Positions 1-9,899 of a stretch of 52,811 nucleotides of DNA are shown piece by piece. Position numbers and translations under genes: made by a program. Each line of letters starts with the position of its first letter. The stretch's first letter is position 1. The notes under the pieces were generated by a model. It was not told the origin of the DNA and made no database searches. It was given only the letters and a program-made list of their open reading frames with translations. Source of the stretch: Chara braunii (Eukaryota; Streptophyta; Charophyceae; Charales; Characeae); NCBI GenBank assembly GCA_003427395.1, contig BFEA01000589.1:12332-65142 (forward strand), read 5' to 3'.

Positions 1-313
1 CCCGCCGGTCTCCCGCTGCCCGCTGCCGCTTCCCGCCGCTTCTTTGAGTTGATGGTGTCCTGCGGCTGCCGTACGTCGATGGTGTCCCGCCATATCCCTC
101 CCTCCCTCCTACGTTGGTCTCCCGCTTCTCCCACCTTCATCGCCCCGACGCCCTCCCCCCGTTGCTCCCCGCCTCCGTTGCTCGCTTCTTGGTCATCCCT
201 CGCAGCGTCTATCCCTCCCTCCTTCGTGACGTGAAGATTCGAATAACGAGGGGATGCGGGACTACGAGAAAACAGTTGTACCTCTTCTCAAAAACTTTTG
301 TGGCGGAAGGGCC

Positions 314-341
314 TGCCGAATTTGAAATTTCGAATTCGGCA
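314..341. repeat. Near-perfect 28-bp palindrome
   Basis: The sequence reads almost identically on both strands (TGCCGAATT... to ...AATTCGGCA), with a mismatch only in the middle. It lies in a stretch (1-1460) with no convincing gene. Small ORFs overlap there in several frames, but none has a recognisable domain, so I see only GC-rich and homopolymer-rich DNA. It could be a foldback remnant or chance. Confidence 0.5.
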
Positions 342-1277
342 GTCCCTTTGCCCAAAAAAAAAATTGAAGGCGGGGCCCGGGCGGTTTCCCGAGTTGCGCG
401 CCTCCGTCGTTTTTGCCGGGGTGGGGGCCGGCCCTCCGAACGCAAACCCAAAAAAAATAAAAAATTCCCCTACCCCTATTTTTTGTTGTGCGGGGCGCGA
501 CGGTGCGCTGTGCGGTGCGCTGTGCTACGTGCACAAATCGTGCGCAAACCGGCGCGCCGTCGTGCGCCGCAACTATGGTTTAAATTTTTTGTCCCAAACG
601 TATTCCCCCCTTTCATGGATATAGGGCTTGGATCCAGTACTCATCACTGTGACACTGATAAATGAGAATGAACGTTTTGCATAATCATCGAAACATACAC
701 CACGAGGAGTGTTGTCTATGAATATGCACCTGGCATGAAGCCCATAGTGTGTGAGGAAAGAGCCTACCCAGCCTTGCCCACATGCGAAGGCAGACTCATT
801 TTCCACACTCTGTGGTTGCTTGCATAGCTCTGTTGGTCTTCTGGTTCCGTCCCGTGTTCCTGGTACCGGTCATACCTCTGGTGGTCAGTTCCATACCTGT
901 CGTGGACGGGTCTGAGGATAGGGAGGATTGTGTGGATAGAACAGCAGAAATCGTTGGAGTGAGTTGGAGTGGGCAGCATTGTGGTTCACGGCGATGCGCA
1001 TTCGTTGTAATTTGTTTTGTGTTACGATCCTGGTCATTTCCCAAGTGCAAATTCACAATGAAAGACAAAGTCACCCAACTGCGAAAGAAATGAAAGCACT
1101 TGCAAAGAGATAAAGACCAGAGGAGAGGTAAAGAAGAAGAAGAAGTACACCAGCAAGACCAATGACAATTCCCCCCTTCTCTCTCTCCACCTTCCTCCTC
1201 CTCCTTCTCTTTACCAATCTTATTCTTCTCTCAATAATAATAATAACACTGAATGGATGAACCATAATCGATATCCG

Positions 1278-1400
1278 AAGTTCCCTCTTACTGCTGACTC
1301 AACTCACAACAACAACAACAACAACAACAAGTCCACCATGGCTATGCCGCTTACTGCTGACTCAACTCACAACAACAACAACAACAACAAGTTCCCTCTT
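1278..1400 (+). repeat. Duplicated segment with (AAC)n microsatellite
   Basis: A segment starting near 1280 (GTTCCCTCTTACTGCTGACT) and followed by an AAC run is repeated from about 1349, again ending in an AAC run, and its opening is seen a third time at about 1391. This is local duplication around a trinucleotide repeat. It lies just upstream of the putative exon at 1465. Confidence 0.7.
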
Positions 1401-1464
1401 ACTGCTGCCCTGATGTCCAGAAGACAACCCAAAGCAGCTATGCCGCTGCTTGACTTGGTCCGCT

Positions 1465-1577
1465 ATGCCTGACTCAGTGACTCTGCCTCGAGCTGCCCTG
1501 GTGCAGCGCTACCCCAACTGGGGCCTTCCAGATGCAGCGCCCAACAAGGTGATGAAAACAGTGTCCACCATAGCCAG
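1465..1577 (+). CDS. Putative first coding exon, unknown product
   Basis: ATG at 1465 opens 37 codons plus two bases ending exactly at CAG|GTAAGT (intron start 1578), a consensus 5' splice site. The peptide is not low-complexity: it contains a YPNWGLPDAAP segment and ends near VMKTVSTIAR. I do not recognise the family. No matching downstream exon is visible on the plus strand before the minus-strand retroelement, so the rest of the gene may be lost or interrupted by that element. A chance ORF ending at a chance donor is possible. Confidence 0.3.
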
Positions 1578-2149
1578 GTAAGTGCCCCGCCACTCTCCTA
1601 CCTTACCCCCTTCTTCCTCCTCCTCAGGCTGGGTTGCTCGCCATAGCCAGGCTGAGCTCCCAGCTACCTTCACCTCCGCCCAGCGCCGTAGCAGACCAGC
1701 GCTAGCCCTCCAGCAGCATGTCGCCAATCCTTGCATACCGCAAATGAGGAAGAGCTTTTCGCTCTTCCTGAAGATATAGCGGCCTACCGGCCTTCTGGGC
1801 GGTGACTTCCTAGGCCGAGCGGCCTCCCAACAACCAGTACCTCCTCCCTTTGGAGGAAAACATCATTGCAGGCTCTATTATTGTCTGGATAGGCCCTGGA
1901 CCCGGGCTACTTGGACTGGTACCGGCCTACCTCTAGCCTACCGTTTCTGGGCCTCTAAAAATACCAACTTTTTGTCTTCTTCTGCTCGGCCTACCTGCTA
2001 CTTGAGTGTTTCTCCCCAGCTGATCTAAGTGTCGTGGGCCTATCCCCCGCTACCTGAGTGTTTACCCCCCCTGCAACCCTCAAAGTCACGGCCACAGGTA
2101 AGTACCGGCCCTGGGGGGCCTTGCAACCAACAAGTACCCTTGCGGGTCA

Positions 2150-2270
2150 CGCACACTCAACCGACAAGCACCCAGACAAGCATGCAAACGGGCAGGCACG
2201 CACACACACACAACCGGCAAGCACTCAAACAGGCATGCAAACCAGCAGGCACGCACACACACAGACTTGG
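2150..2270. repeat. Tandem CA-rich repeats in presumed LTR
   Basis: Two to three copies of a roughly 60-bp CA-rich unit (CAAGCA...CAAACNGGCAGGCACGCACACA) lie between 2150 and 2270. The position is just inside the presumed 3' LTR of the minus-strand gypsy element, where such repeats would fall in U3. Confidence 0.55.
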
Positions 2271-2360
2271 GACCACAGCAGAATGCGGGAATCACAGCAA
2301 GGCATTCATTCCAGTGACAAATCCCATAAATCAGCAATGTTCTCAGTCTGTGTTTTTGGC

Positions 2361-2385
2361 GGGTCATTACATTACTCCCCTCTCG
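2361..2385 (-). other. Presumed polypurine tract and 3' LTR edge
   Basis: Read on the minus strand, downstream of the last polyprotein codons, a purine run (GAGAGGGGAG, about 2376-2385) is followed by TGTAATGACCC (2371-2361). A PPT followed by a TG-initial LTR is the normal order at the 3' end of Ty3/gypsy elements. The far end of this LTR and the matching 5' LTR were not found, so the boundary rests on one side only. Confidence 0.45.
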
Positions 2386-2412
2386 AGAGCGAGGTCCGTT
2401 CAAGCGAGTAAC

Positions 2413-2922
2413 TCAGTCAGAGTTGGCACAGAATGCTTCGTAGGAGTACATCAGAAAAAGAGACTTAGTCAATCCATGAGGAGTCATTGTTGCAACGAAC
2501 TTAGCAGTCTGTCTCTCTGGGATTTGTCTTTCGTAAGCATTCACAACACGAGGGGCACTCTTTAGCAGCTCTTTCCGGTCGATCCAGAAGAATTCAGTCA
2601 ACGGGTGATAGAGGAAGTGAACCTTATACTGTCTGTTCCTCCCTCTGCCATCGTGAGATACGATTCTGTCTATCCCATGGCTTCCGTCGATAGAGCGAGG
2701 TATCATAGGGTCTCGGAATGGAAAGGTCTCATCATCAATGTGTGGGAATAGTTTGGACGCATGAAAGACCGGATACGTGCGCAGATGAGGAGGCACGTCA
2801 ATCACCAATAAAGGACCAAAATCATCCCCAATTACCTTTAGAATCTGCGAAGGGTCATAGTACAACGGAAGAAGCTTCCGCGATATGCCCTCTTCATCAG
2901 AAAACTCAGACATTTTGACCAA
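2413..2922 (-). pseudogene. Integrase C-terminus and chromodomain-like tail
   Basis: This open frame holds the end of the gypsy polyprotein. The first part (SDEEG...DFGPLLVIDVPPHLRTYPVFHASKLFPH) resembles the integrase C-terminal segment that ends in a P-x-FHxSxL motif. It is followed by DRIVSHDGRG...YKVHFLYHP...FFWIDRKEL, which matches the chromo-fold pattern (hinge, three beta strands with aromatic residues, final helix). In chromoviruses this domain directs integration to chromatin. The frame is offset from the integrase core. A one-base loss near 2931, in a run that should read GGGGATTAT, explains the shift. Confidence 0.75.
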
Positions 2923-3818
2923 AACATAATCCCTACTTTGAATTTTTTTTCTTTGCGTAGCTTGTTGGCATGTTTGATAATGGCATGCTGGTGCTTGTTC
3001 ATAGCTGTTGTAACAGCTTTGAGCAAGCGTGCGTACTTGGCATTGTAGCCAGGCATGTCGGGCATCAGACTAGGTGACCGTTCGGGGAACAGATAGGAGA
3101 GGGGATTACGCATCGGCCATCCATATTGCAACTGGTTTGGTGTCACACTACTTGCAGAGTCGATGGAATTGTTATACAGTCCCTTCACCTTGTGCAACTC
3201 CTTGTCCCACGTGTTCTGATCTGGAACAATCAATGCACGCAGTAGTTGGATGACAGTCTGGTTGATTTCCTCAGCCAATCCATTGGCTTCGGGGTGTCGA
3301 CCAGAAGTCTTATTTAGTTTGATGTCATAGATCTGCGACGTGAAGTCCTTCCAATCTTTGCTGATGAAACTGGCGTCCCAATCACTCACAATAGTTTTCG
3401 GGACGCCAAACTGCGGAATGTATTGCTGATGGAATTCCTCAATGACAAGTTCAGTTGGTGCATGGGGAGAGAAAGGGATCAGATTCAGAAATTTGGAGAA
3501 ACGATCCATGATGACCATGACCTATGAATTCCCTGCTGCACTCACCTTTCCCATGTCCATGAAGTCGATGGAGATCGATTCACCGGGTCCATCAGGAATG
3601 GGGAGGGGTCTTAGCAGGCCATAAGGCTTATGCCTGTGGACCTTGGTTCTCTGACATACCTGACATTCAACAATAAATTTATAAGCAGATCCTTTCATTC
3701 TTGGGCAATCAAACTGCTGCAGAAGACTTCCATAAATCTTCTCAAAGCCGAAATGTCCACTCCGACCATGTGTCAAATCTAGGAATGAGTTCGGAGAGGC
3801 GCATGGTTGGGAACACAC
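2838..3818 (-). pseudogene. Gypsy integrase: zinc-binding and catalytic core
   Basis: The region 3522-3818 carries the HHCC zinc-binding end (H-GH-FG followed by CQVCQRTK) and ISIDFMD with the first catalytic Asp. A single in-frame TAG (3519-3521) separates it from 2838-3518, which has the second Asp in VSDWDASF and the catalytic Glu in NGLAEEINQT. The three acidic residues of the D,D(35)E site therefore survive. N-terminal to the zinc finger, the usual linker with rLCVP...LR is readable in another frame (about 3795-3940), so a frameshift lies near 3785. The 3' part runs out of frame at about 2931. Confidence 0.85.
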
Positions 3819-4010
3819 AAACGATCAAACTTTCCGTATCGGCGAAATACAAGACCCTCGCATTCGTGAAAATCTGGCTGACTGTTAGGGTCAGCCTTGA
3901 GCTGCTCAAGGATGGGACTAAGGTCCGGATCCTTGGCGGTGTGTTCGACTAGATCCCCCTATTATTTCCTCCGGAGGTCATATGAATCCACAAGGCAAGT
4001 CAAATACTCA

Positions 4011-5393
4011 GGGATGGCGTGACGAAGCATCAGCAACACGGTTATAGCAGTCTTTCTTATGTTTCAATTCAAAGTTGAAGACATCAATGTTATGCAGCCA
4101 GCGGGTCAGTGTTGGAGAAAGATCAGTTTGTGTCTTAATCCACTGCAAGGTCTAATGATCTAAGTAGACCTTGAAATGGCGACCCAAGATGTAGTGCTTC
4201 CATTGCGTGAGCGCCTCGCGCAAGGCGTAGAGCTCTCGCATATACGTGGAAGTGACTACCTTGTGGTTGGGCATGCGTTTGCTGTAATATTCAAGCGGAC
4301 GCAGGCCATCGCCATCATCTTGTTGCAACACTGCGCCAATCCCAAACTGGCTCGCGTCCGTAGTGACTACGAACATGAGGTTGGGATCCGCAATGTGGAT
4401 CACAGGATGACTCACCAATGCCTCTTTCAAGGCTTGGAACGCAGTCTCACACTTCTCATACCACGCATAGGCAACATTCTTACTTGTTAGTCTTGAGAGT
4501 GGGTGAGCAATGACAGAAAATCGGGGCACAAATTTCCGGTATTAAGAAGCCAAACCAAGAAAAGAATGCAGCTCGCGTACATTCGCTGGTTATGGCCAAT
4601 TTCGGATGACCTCAACCTTGGTTGCCTCCGGCTCAAGGCCGTTTGCAGACAACCGGTGTCCGAGATAGATGACAATGTCCCTTTCAAACTCAAAGTTCTC
4701 TAGGTTGAGGTGCAGTTGAGCATCTTTGAGGACTTGCAAAACCTCCTCAAGATGTTGGATGTGCTCTTCCATGGATTTACTGAAAATCAAGATGTCATCA
4801 AGGTACACAACCACAAACCTGTTGAGCTGATGGCGGATCACCTTGTCCATGAGGCTCTGAAATGTGGCTGGCGCATTCGTAAGACAGAAGGGCATAACGA
4901 TGAATTCGTACAGCCCGTCGCGTGTCTTGAATGCAGTTTTGTGCTGGTCGCTCGGATCAACTTCAATCTGGTGGTAGCCAGACTTGAGGTCGATCTTGGA
5001 GAAGACTTTGCAACCACCGGCCGCATCTAACAGGTCATCTATATGAGGCAAAGGGTAGACATTTTTCCTTGTGATCCGATTCAAGCCACGATAATCAATG
5101 CACATTCAGAGTTTGCCTCCTTTCTTCGGCACAAACAAGACAGGTGCGTCAAATTCAGACTCGCTGGGCATAATCCATCTACGATCAATCATGTTATCAA
5201 TTTGTCTCCGCAGCTTCTCTAACTCGCCTTGTCCCATACGGTAGACGCAACCCTTTGGCGGAACACTCCCTTCTATTATCTCGATTTTGTGTTTGATTGG
5301 ACGCTCGGGAACTCCGCGAGGTTCAGCCAAGACTTTAGGAAATCGATCTAATAGATGGCGAATGTTTGCTGGGATTTCTGGTGGAGGGCTCAT
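4011..5393 (-). pseudogene. Gypsy reverse transcriptase and RNase H
   Basis: One frame reads through RT and RNase H apart from in-frame stops at 5106-5108 (TGA), 4590-4592 (TAA), near 4556 and near 4151 (TAG). Visible RT landmarks are FVPKKGGKL, MCIDYRGLNR, KIDLKSGYHQI, MPFCLTNAP (normally MPFGLTNAP, so Gly to Cys) and the catalytic YLDD. RNase H shows TTDASQFGIGAVL, the active-site Glu in STYMRELYALREA, and ends in VADASSRHP. The TGA at 5106 sits where the family has Arg, consistent with CGA to TGA. The enzyme copied the RNA genome into DNA and degraded the template; this copy is dead. Confidence 0.9.
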
Positions 5394-6063
5394 CAGAAGA
5401 AAGAAAATCAGATTGAGAATTTACAGCAATTACAACTGGCTTTGAAGCATTCAGATCAAAATTGGGTTGATTATTCACAGTAGAAGTAGGTGGAACAAAA
5501 GTAGAAGTAGTAGAGGTAGAGTTACCTTCAGAGGTAGAAAATGCAGCAAAAGTAGAAGGCACATGGAGAGGCTTTACAAGAGCTATACGTACAAACTCAA
5601 CTTCCTTGCGCCTACGCACTGACCTGTAGAATTTATTTGGACTTAGAAGAATCACAGGAGATTTGTGCGTCTCATCTAATAAGACGGTACGCTCGTTCCT
5701 CTTGGCATCAAGTACCACGAACTGATTGTCCGCCCACGTGGTCCTTAGGCAATGATCCTTTAGCCAGCCCAAGCCAATGATCGCGTCGAACGGACACTCG
5801 TCCATGACATAGAAGTTGAGCTCATGTGTGACAGTGCGGTCCTTGTCAAAGGTGATGCGCACACCTTTGACAGCATGAGTGCAAGTGACAACCTCTTGGT
5901 TGCCCACCTGAGTCCGGCAAGGGCTCTGCAGTTCCACTTGCTTCATACCCAGGCCCGCCTTACGAATCTCGTTCGGAGAGAAGAAATTAGTGGTTGAACC
6001 ACTGTCAATCAGCACACGGATATATTGACGGTTAATGAGTAGTTTAAAGAAAGTCAGTTCCAA
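5335..6063 (-). pseudogene. Retroviral-type aspartic protease segment
   Basis: The frame contains LIDSGSTTNF near residue 18, the D-S/T-G active site of retropepsin-like proteases, followed by the flap region and a second hydrophobic-Gly element (DAIIGLGWL). The C-terminal half is a Ser/Thr-rich linker towards RT. The frame overlaps the start of the RT frame (5393) and is offset from it, so either a mutation or a recoding shift occurs at about 5393-5400. Given the other lesions, mutation is more likely. The protease would process the polyprotein. Confidence 0.8.
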
Positions 6064-6267
6064 ACACGGCGTTGCTGCTTCAGCTGCAGCTTGTGCTCCA
6101 TGTGGGAGTGGAAGTCAACTTTTTTAGACTCCTCCCAAGGCCCAGTGTATAACACTTGGACTGCACCAGCCTTGGAATCACTCCACACGTGGTTAACCAG
6201 GGGTGTTATTTTCGACGAATTTTGCACCGAATTGCACTGAAACTGTCATATTGTGCTGATTTTTTGC

Positions 6268-6271
<4 letters not shown>

Positions 6272-6312
<41 letters not shown>
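6272..6312. repeat. (AT)n microsatellite
   Basis: About 20 uninterrupted AT dinucleotides lie inside the AT-rich, non-coding stretch (about 6200-6560) between the gag and protease parts of the gypsy element. No gene is supported on either strand there. Confidence 0.95.
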
Positions 6313-6315
<3 letters not shown>

Positions 6316-6749
6316 CTTTAGGGTACATCATGTGTACAGTTTTGACATGTTTGGATCAATAATGAAAAAGTTGGCATTTTGTTAAATTCGTTGGATGCTT
6401 CATTTTGACTCGGACAGTGTCTTTGTGTTAGGGTTGCATAGTGTTTTTTTGTTTTTTTTTCCGTTTTTTTTTGCCTGTTTCCTTTTTTGATGTTTGCACT
6501 ATGGTCTCATATCGTTTGTTTTAAAAAAAAAATTATGAAATTTGCACCGCGATTGCCAACGAAAACGGCGAATATTTGGTCCCCCGTTAAACGTCTTTCT
6601 GGAATCAGCATTAGTTCGGGCTTCAAGAGCAAGCTGCTGATCAGATCTAGGCTCCTCGGAAGGGCCCGCAATTAATTGTTCAGCTTCCCTTATTGTAGAG
6701 AGTGTTGATGACTCTCCTACGCCCCTTGCCTGTTTCCCTGAAGACGATA

Positions 6750-6791
6750 GCAATCCTGCACAGCATGCCCAGGCTTTTGACAATGCAAGCA
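6750..6791 (-). pseudogene. Gag CCHC zinc knuckle
   Basis: In one minus-strand frame this reads CLHCQKPGHAVQDC, a perfect C-x2-C-x4-H-x4-C knuckle that binds genomic RNA in retroelement nucleocapsids. It is out of frame with the gag body upstream (7052-7843), so a frameshift separates them. Confidence 0.85.
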
Positions 6792-7051
6792 TACACGCAG
6801 TTTGGATCTTCTTTCTCATTCCTTTTGAGTGATGCGGAGAGCTTCCCAAGGCTTGGTAGAAGCGTCTTCCGGTTTCTCAGGGATCTTAGCATTTTTGGGA
6901 AGGTGTATGACAGTTCCCTTACCCGAACCACGGTTAGGCCCCTTATTTGAAGCAGTCTTTCTGGATGCATTAAGTTTTTCATCGTTATTTCTGTCACACT
7001 CAATGGCTAATGCGGAACAGCCCGTATCGGAGTCCGTCTCTAGATCATCAT

Positions 7052-7843
7052 CTAGAGACAGATCATCCGCATAGGACTGATCTTCAGCTCCCGATGATCG
7101 TGCAGTGCAAGCTGGTTGCTGCTTCCAAACCGCTTGCGTTGTGGTTTTCCACCTGCAGCGGGCCCCTTCTTACGCCTGGCGAGGTCCTTGGCCAGTAGGT
7201 TGACTAGGTCCTTCATGAACTCTCGCCAAGTGGCATGGTCCTTGAGTGCTAGCAGAGAGAGGTATTCCTTAGGGGTCACTCTCATGACTACATCCATACA
7301 AGATACGTCAGTCATTCCCAGATCCGGAGTGGTGAACAGACCAGTCAAGTACTGTTCCAAAGCCTGCATGGATGACCTCCAAGTTTGACCCTTGAGGGCC
7401 TCAAGCTTCAGTCTAGCCTTGAGCGCAGCATGTTTATCTTGGTACCGGTCAAGGAGAAGATCCTCAAGAACGCGGACAGGGGTGACCTTCAGCCAATCAG
7501 TCAGGTCTATGCGTTCATAGCCTGCAGCGACAGTTTGGAGCTCAATGTGGTTTCGTACGGCAGGCTCGGTATTAGTCCCCATGATCATACTTCGGTCCTC
7601 TTGCGGTGTCCGCATGACCTCGAAGTACGACCGCATGGAACTAATCCAAGAGGTGATTTCTGCCTTCCCGTCGTACTTGGACGGCAGCGTGGCCGCCCGC
7701 TTGTCCACCATGGGACCGCTGTACTAAACGCCAGTAAGGACTGTGGCGTTTTGGGCTGAAGTCCCTGCTTTCGGGACCATGACCAGCGCAGAGTTGTCGG
7801 CGCTGCCGCTCGAGGAGCTGGCGCCGGTTCCTGCGCTTGCCAT
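7052..7843 (-). pseudogene. Gypsy gag (capsid) ORF with one stop
   Basis: ATG at 7843 (peptide MASAGTGASSSSG...) is in frame with the long body that begins at about 7711, and the two are separated by a single TAG (7724-7726). The body has the features of retrotransposon gag: a helix-rich segment with W-x-x-x-M-x-x-YF near the start, ALEQYLTGLF in the middle, and a basic tail (RRKKGPAAGGKPQRKR) leading to the zinc knuckle region. The product would assemble the virus-like particle. The start lies exactly where the upstream DIRS-like RT reading stops being conserved. Confidence 0.75.
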
Positions 7844-7844
7844 G

Positions 7845-8528
7845 GTTCCAGATCCAACATGCAGAGGAAAGGCCGAAGCAGAGGGTTTTGAATTGAAAGT
7901 TTGAACCTTTCCAATTGAAGGCTAGGTAGGGTATGGACTTGGGGTTGATTGGAATATGGTAATAGTCATTCTTGATATCAAAGCAGGTAAGGAAGTCTTG
8001 AGAGTGTGAGCCGGAGAGGTGAGCGGTGACGTCGTCGATTGATTCGTAGTGGAAGGCGGGGAAAGTTACAAAGAGGTTAACAAACCTGACATCTAAGATA
8101 AAACGAGTTTTTTAGGAGCTTTCTATTGCGAAGATTGGGTTGACGACAAGGGGATTAGGGGAGTGCTCTATGACGCCGGATGAGAGGAGTTGAGAGATGG
8201 TTGAAGAGATAAAAGTGGTGTGGTGGGGGGGAGTGGGATGGTTGGGGATAACTAAAGGCGGTGGGGATTGGAGTTTGAGAGCCTGTTTAAAGAGTGAAGC
8301 CGGGAGTACCTTTTTAACCATTCTTCTGACCTCAATAATCTTGGGGGTGGGGATGTGCGAAGTGCCTTTGAATTGTAGGTTGACACCGTGATGGATCCAT
8401 TGGAGGACAGAGTGGGAGTACCTTCGACAAGATGAGGAGAGAAGAAGCGACCAGTTTGAGAAATGATTTGTAGGATTGGCGGCTATGAATGTATCGGGGT
8501 TTCGAAGCCATGCTGCGTGTTCTTGCAA
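7845..8528 (-). pseudogene. DIRS/Ngaro-like reverse transcriptase fragment
   Basis: From 8528 to about 7845 one minus-strand frame reads through with a single TAA (near 8113). It shows LLSSGVIEHS...NPIF, RFILDVRFVN, the motif A region FDIKNDYYHIPI, YLAFNWKG and FQFKTLCFGLSSA. HIPI after motif A and F-x-LPFGL-x-x-A after the WxG block are typical of DIRS-type and pararetroviral RTs rather than gypsy. Here LPFGL has become LCFGL. The YxDD box, RNase H and tyrosine recombinase are absent because the sequence changes to gypsy gag at about 7845. The neighbouring gag-like gene at 8623-9890 is on the same strand and may belong to it. Confidence 0.65.
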
Positions 8529-8622
8529 GGCGAAAGATGCGAGGCGGAAATCTGCAGTGGAAGGCGGGGTTTGCAGGTTGGAGAGGATAGAGGGTATGCT
8601 GGGTATAATGAAGGGTGCCGTG

Positions 8623-9540
8623 TTACTGGGCGGGTCTTGCGGGTTCAGAAGTTGCGGGGTGAGAGTGATCGAAGTGAGACTTCTTGGTCATTCTGTGGTA
8701 GTCGTACCCTCTGTCCCTGGAATCTTCATAGTGTCTCTTCGAAGATCTTCTGCTGTCTTCCGTCTTGGAGTTGTCTTCCTTCTTACGATACGAGGAATGT
8801 TCCCATTCGGGAATGCCCAATCTGCAAGGATACAGAGAATAAAAGATAAGCCCCATAACGCAGACAGCGTGGACATATTTCCGGTCCGGGGTGATAGTAA
8901 AATTCATTTTTTGGTCGGGCAATGGCCCTTTGTTTACCTGTGTGCTTCTCTTCTGACGAGGCTCATGCAGTAGTTGTACTCCGACTTGATGATAGGCACT
9001 GCCTTGTCCATAGCCTGCCTCAGGGATCCGTCGAGATGCTGCTTGATTTGCTTGGTTATGAGTGGCTCCGTGCAGTCCTTGGCTACTGATGCCACTCTTG
9101 CGGTGAAATCTGCTGCAAAAGCCTTTCCAATGGGATAGAAGGAGTAGTTCATGTTGATCTCCAGAAAACGAATGTAGGATTCAATTTGCGCGAAGTAACA
9201 AGGTGAGGCGAAGATTGACCTCCAAGCTGATAACTCATCGTAGGCCGGTTTGGATTTGTCACTGATAGACTGCTGGATACCATACATCTCAGATTGGAGC
9301 TTTTGATAGAGCTGATTCAAGTTGGAGTTTTCTTCTTGCTTCTCAATGAGTTGCTTTTTTAGCTGCTCGATGGAAGCCCAATTCTCTTCCAGCTTGGTGA
9401 CCATCTGCTTCTTGAGTTGTTCGAAAGCGTCAATTGTAGCCTGGTTGATTTGGGATAAAGAGGAAGAGGGTGTCGCAAGGGGTGTGAGGTTTTGGGGTGG
9501 GTGGGAGGGGGGGGGGGGGGGGGGGGGTGTATGGGGGGGT

Positions 9541-9573
<33 letters not shown>

Positions 9574-9890
9574 AGTGGATTTTTGAGTCTTATGGCATGA
9601 ACATGGACCCTGAAGATTTCATTGGTGGTTTCTGTTCTTACATTAAAGAGTAGCTCATTGAGGTTCTGGGTAGTGGGGTTGAGGAAGTCGGTGATTCTGG
9701 CAGGAGTGTAGACAGGAGGTAGTATAGGGAGGACAACATAAATTTCAGCTCCAATGACTAACTGGGGCCGGAAGCGGCAAGAAACGCGTTTAGCCATGGA
9801 TCCATCTGCACAAGTAATGCGGAGTAGAATTATTATCGGAACTATAATAATATGAACATGGTTACGTGATCCTTTTGAATTTTCAAGCAT
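8623..9890 (-). CDS. Spliced gag-like protein with proline run and coiled coil
   Basis: ATG at 9890 opens 953 nt of coding sequence ending AG|GTAAAC (exon end 8938). The intron runs 8937-8822, with a pyrimidine-rich acceptor ending TTGCAG. The second exon runs 8821-8623. The join is in frame and gives about 383 residues. Features: residues 105-132 nearly all proline, encoded by the G-runs on the plus strand; residues 150-208 a heptad-rich Lys/Glu/Gln coiled coil; then a helical domain; then a basic Ser/Arg/Asp-rich tail encoded by exon 2. No zinc knuckle is present. Position next to a DIRS-like RT suggests a structural protein of that element, but this is inference. A host gene is possible. 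Confidence 0.45.
9506..9572. repeat. Poly-G tracts
   Basis: Two runs of about 20-30 G are separated by TGTATG and a T. They encode polyproline on the minus strand within the gag-like gene and could form G-quadruplexes. Run length in the assembly is probably unreliable. Confidence 0.9.
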
Positions 9891-9899
9891 CTTTTCTTG

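Larger units (their letters stand above)
2361..7843 (-). mobile_element. Degenerate Ty3/gypsy chromovirus-like retrotransposon
   Basis: Domain order on the minus strand is gag, CCHC zinc knuckle, aspartic protease, reverse transcriptase, RNase H, integrase, chromodomain-like C-terminus. This is the Ty3/gypsy order; a chromodomain marks chromoviruses. The coding frame is broken by several in-frame stops and at least four frameshifts, so the copy cannot be autonomous. No 5' LTR or tRNA primer-binding site is visible: upstream of gag the sequence switches directly to a different element's reverse transcriptase (7845-8528). An AT-rich stretch (about 6200-6560) without coding signal separates gag from protease and may be an insertion. 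Confidence 0.9.

Noticed and set aside
114-665. ORFs near the left end on both strands
   Set aside because: GC-rich and homopolymer-driven composition, mutual overlap, no domain or splice context.
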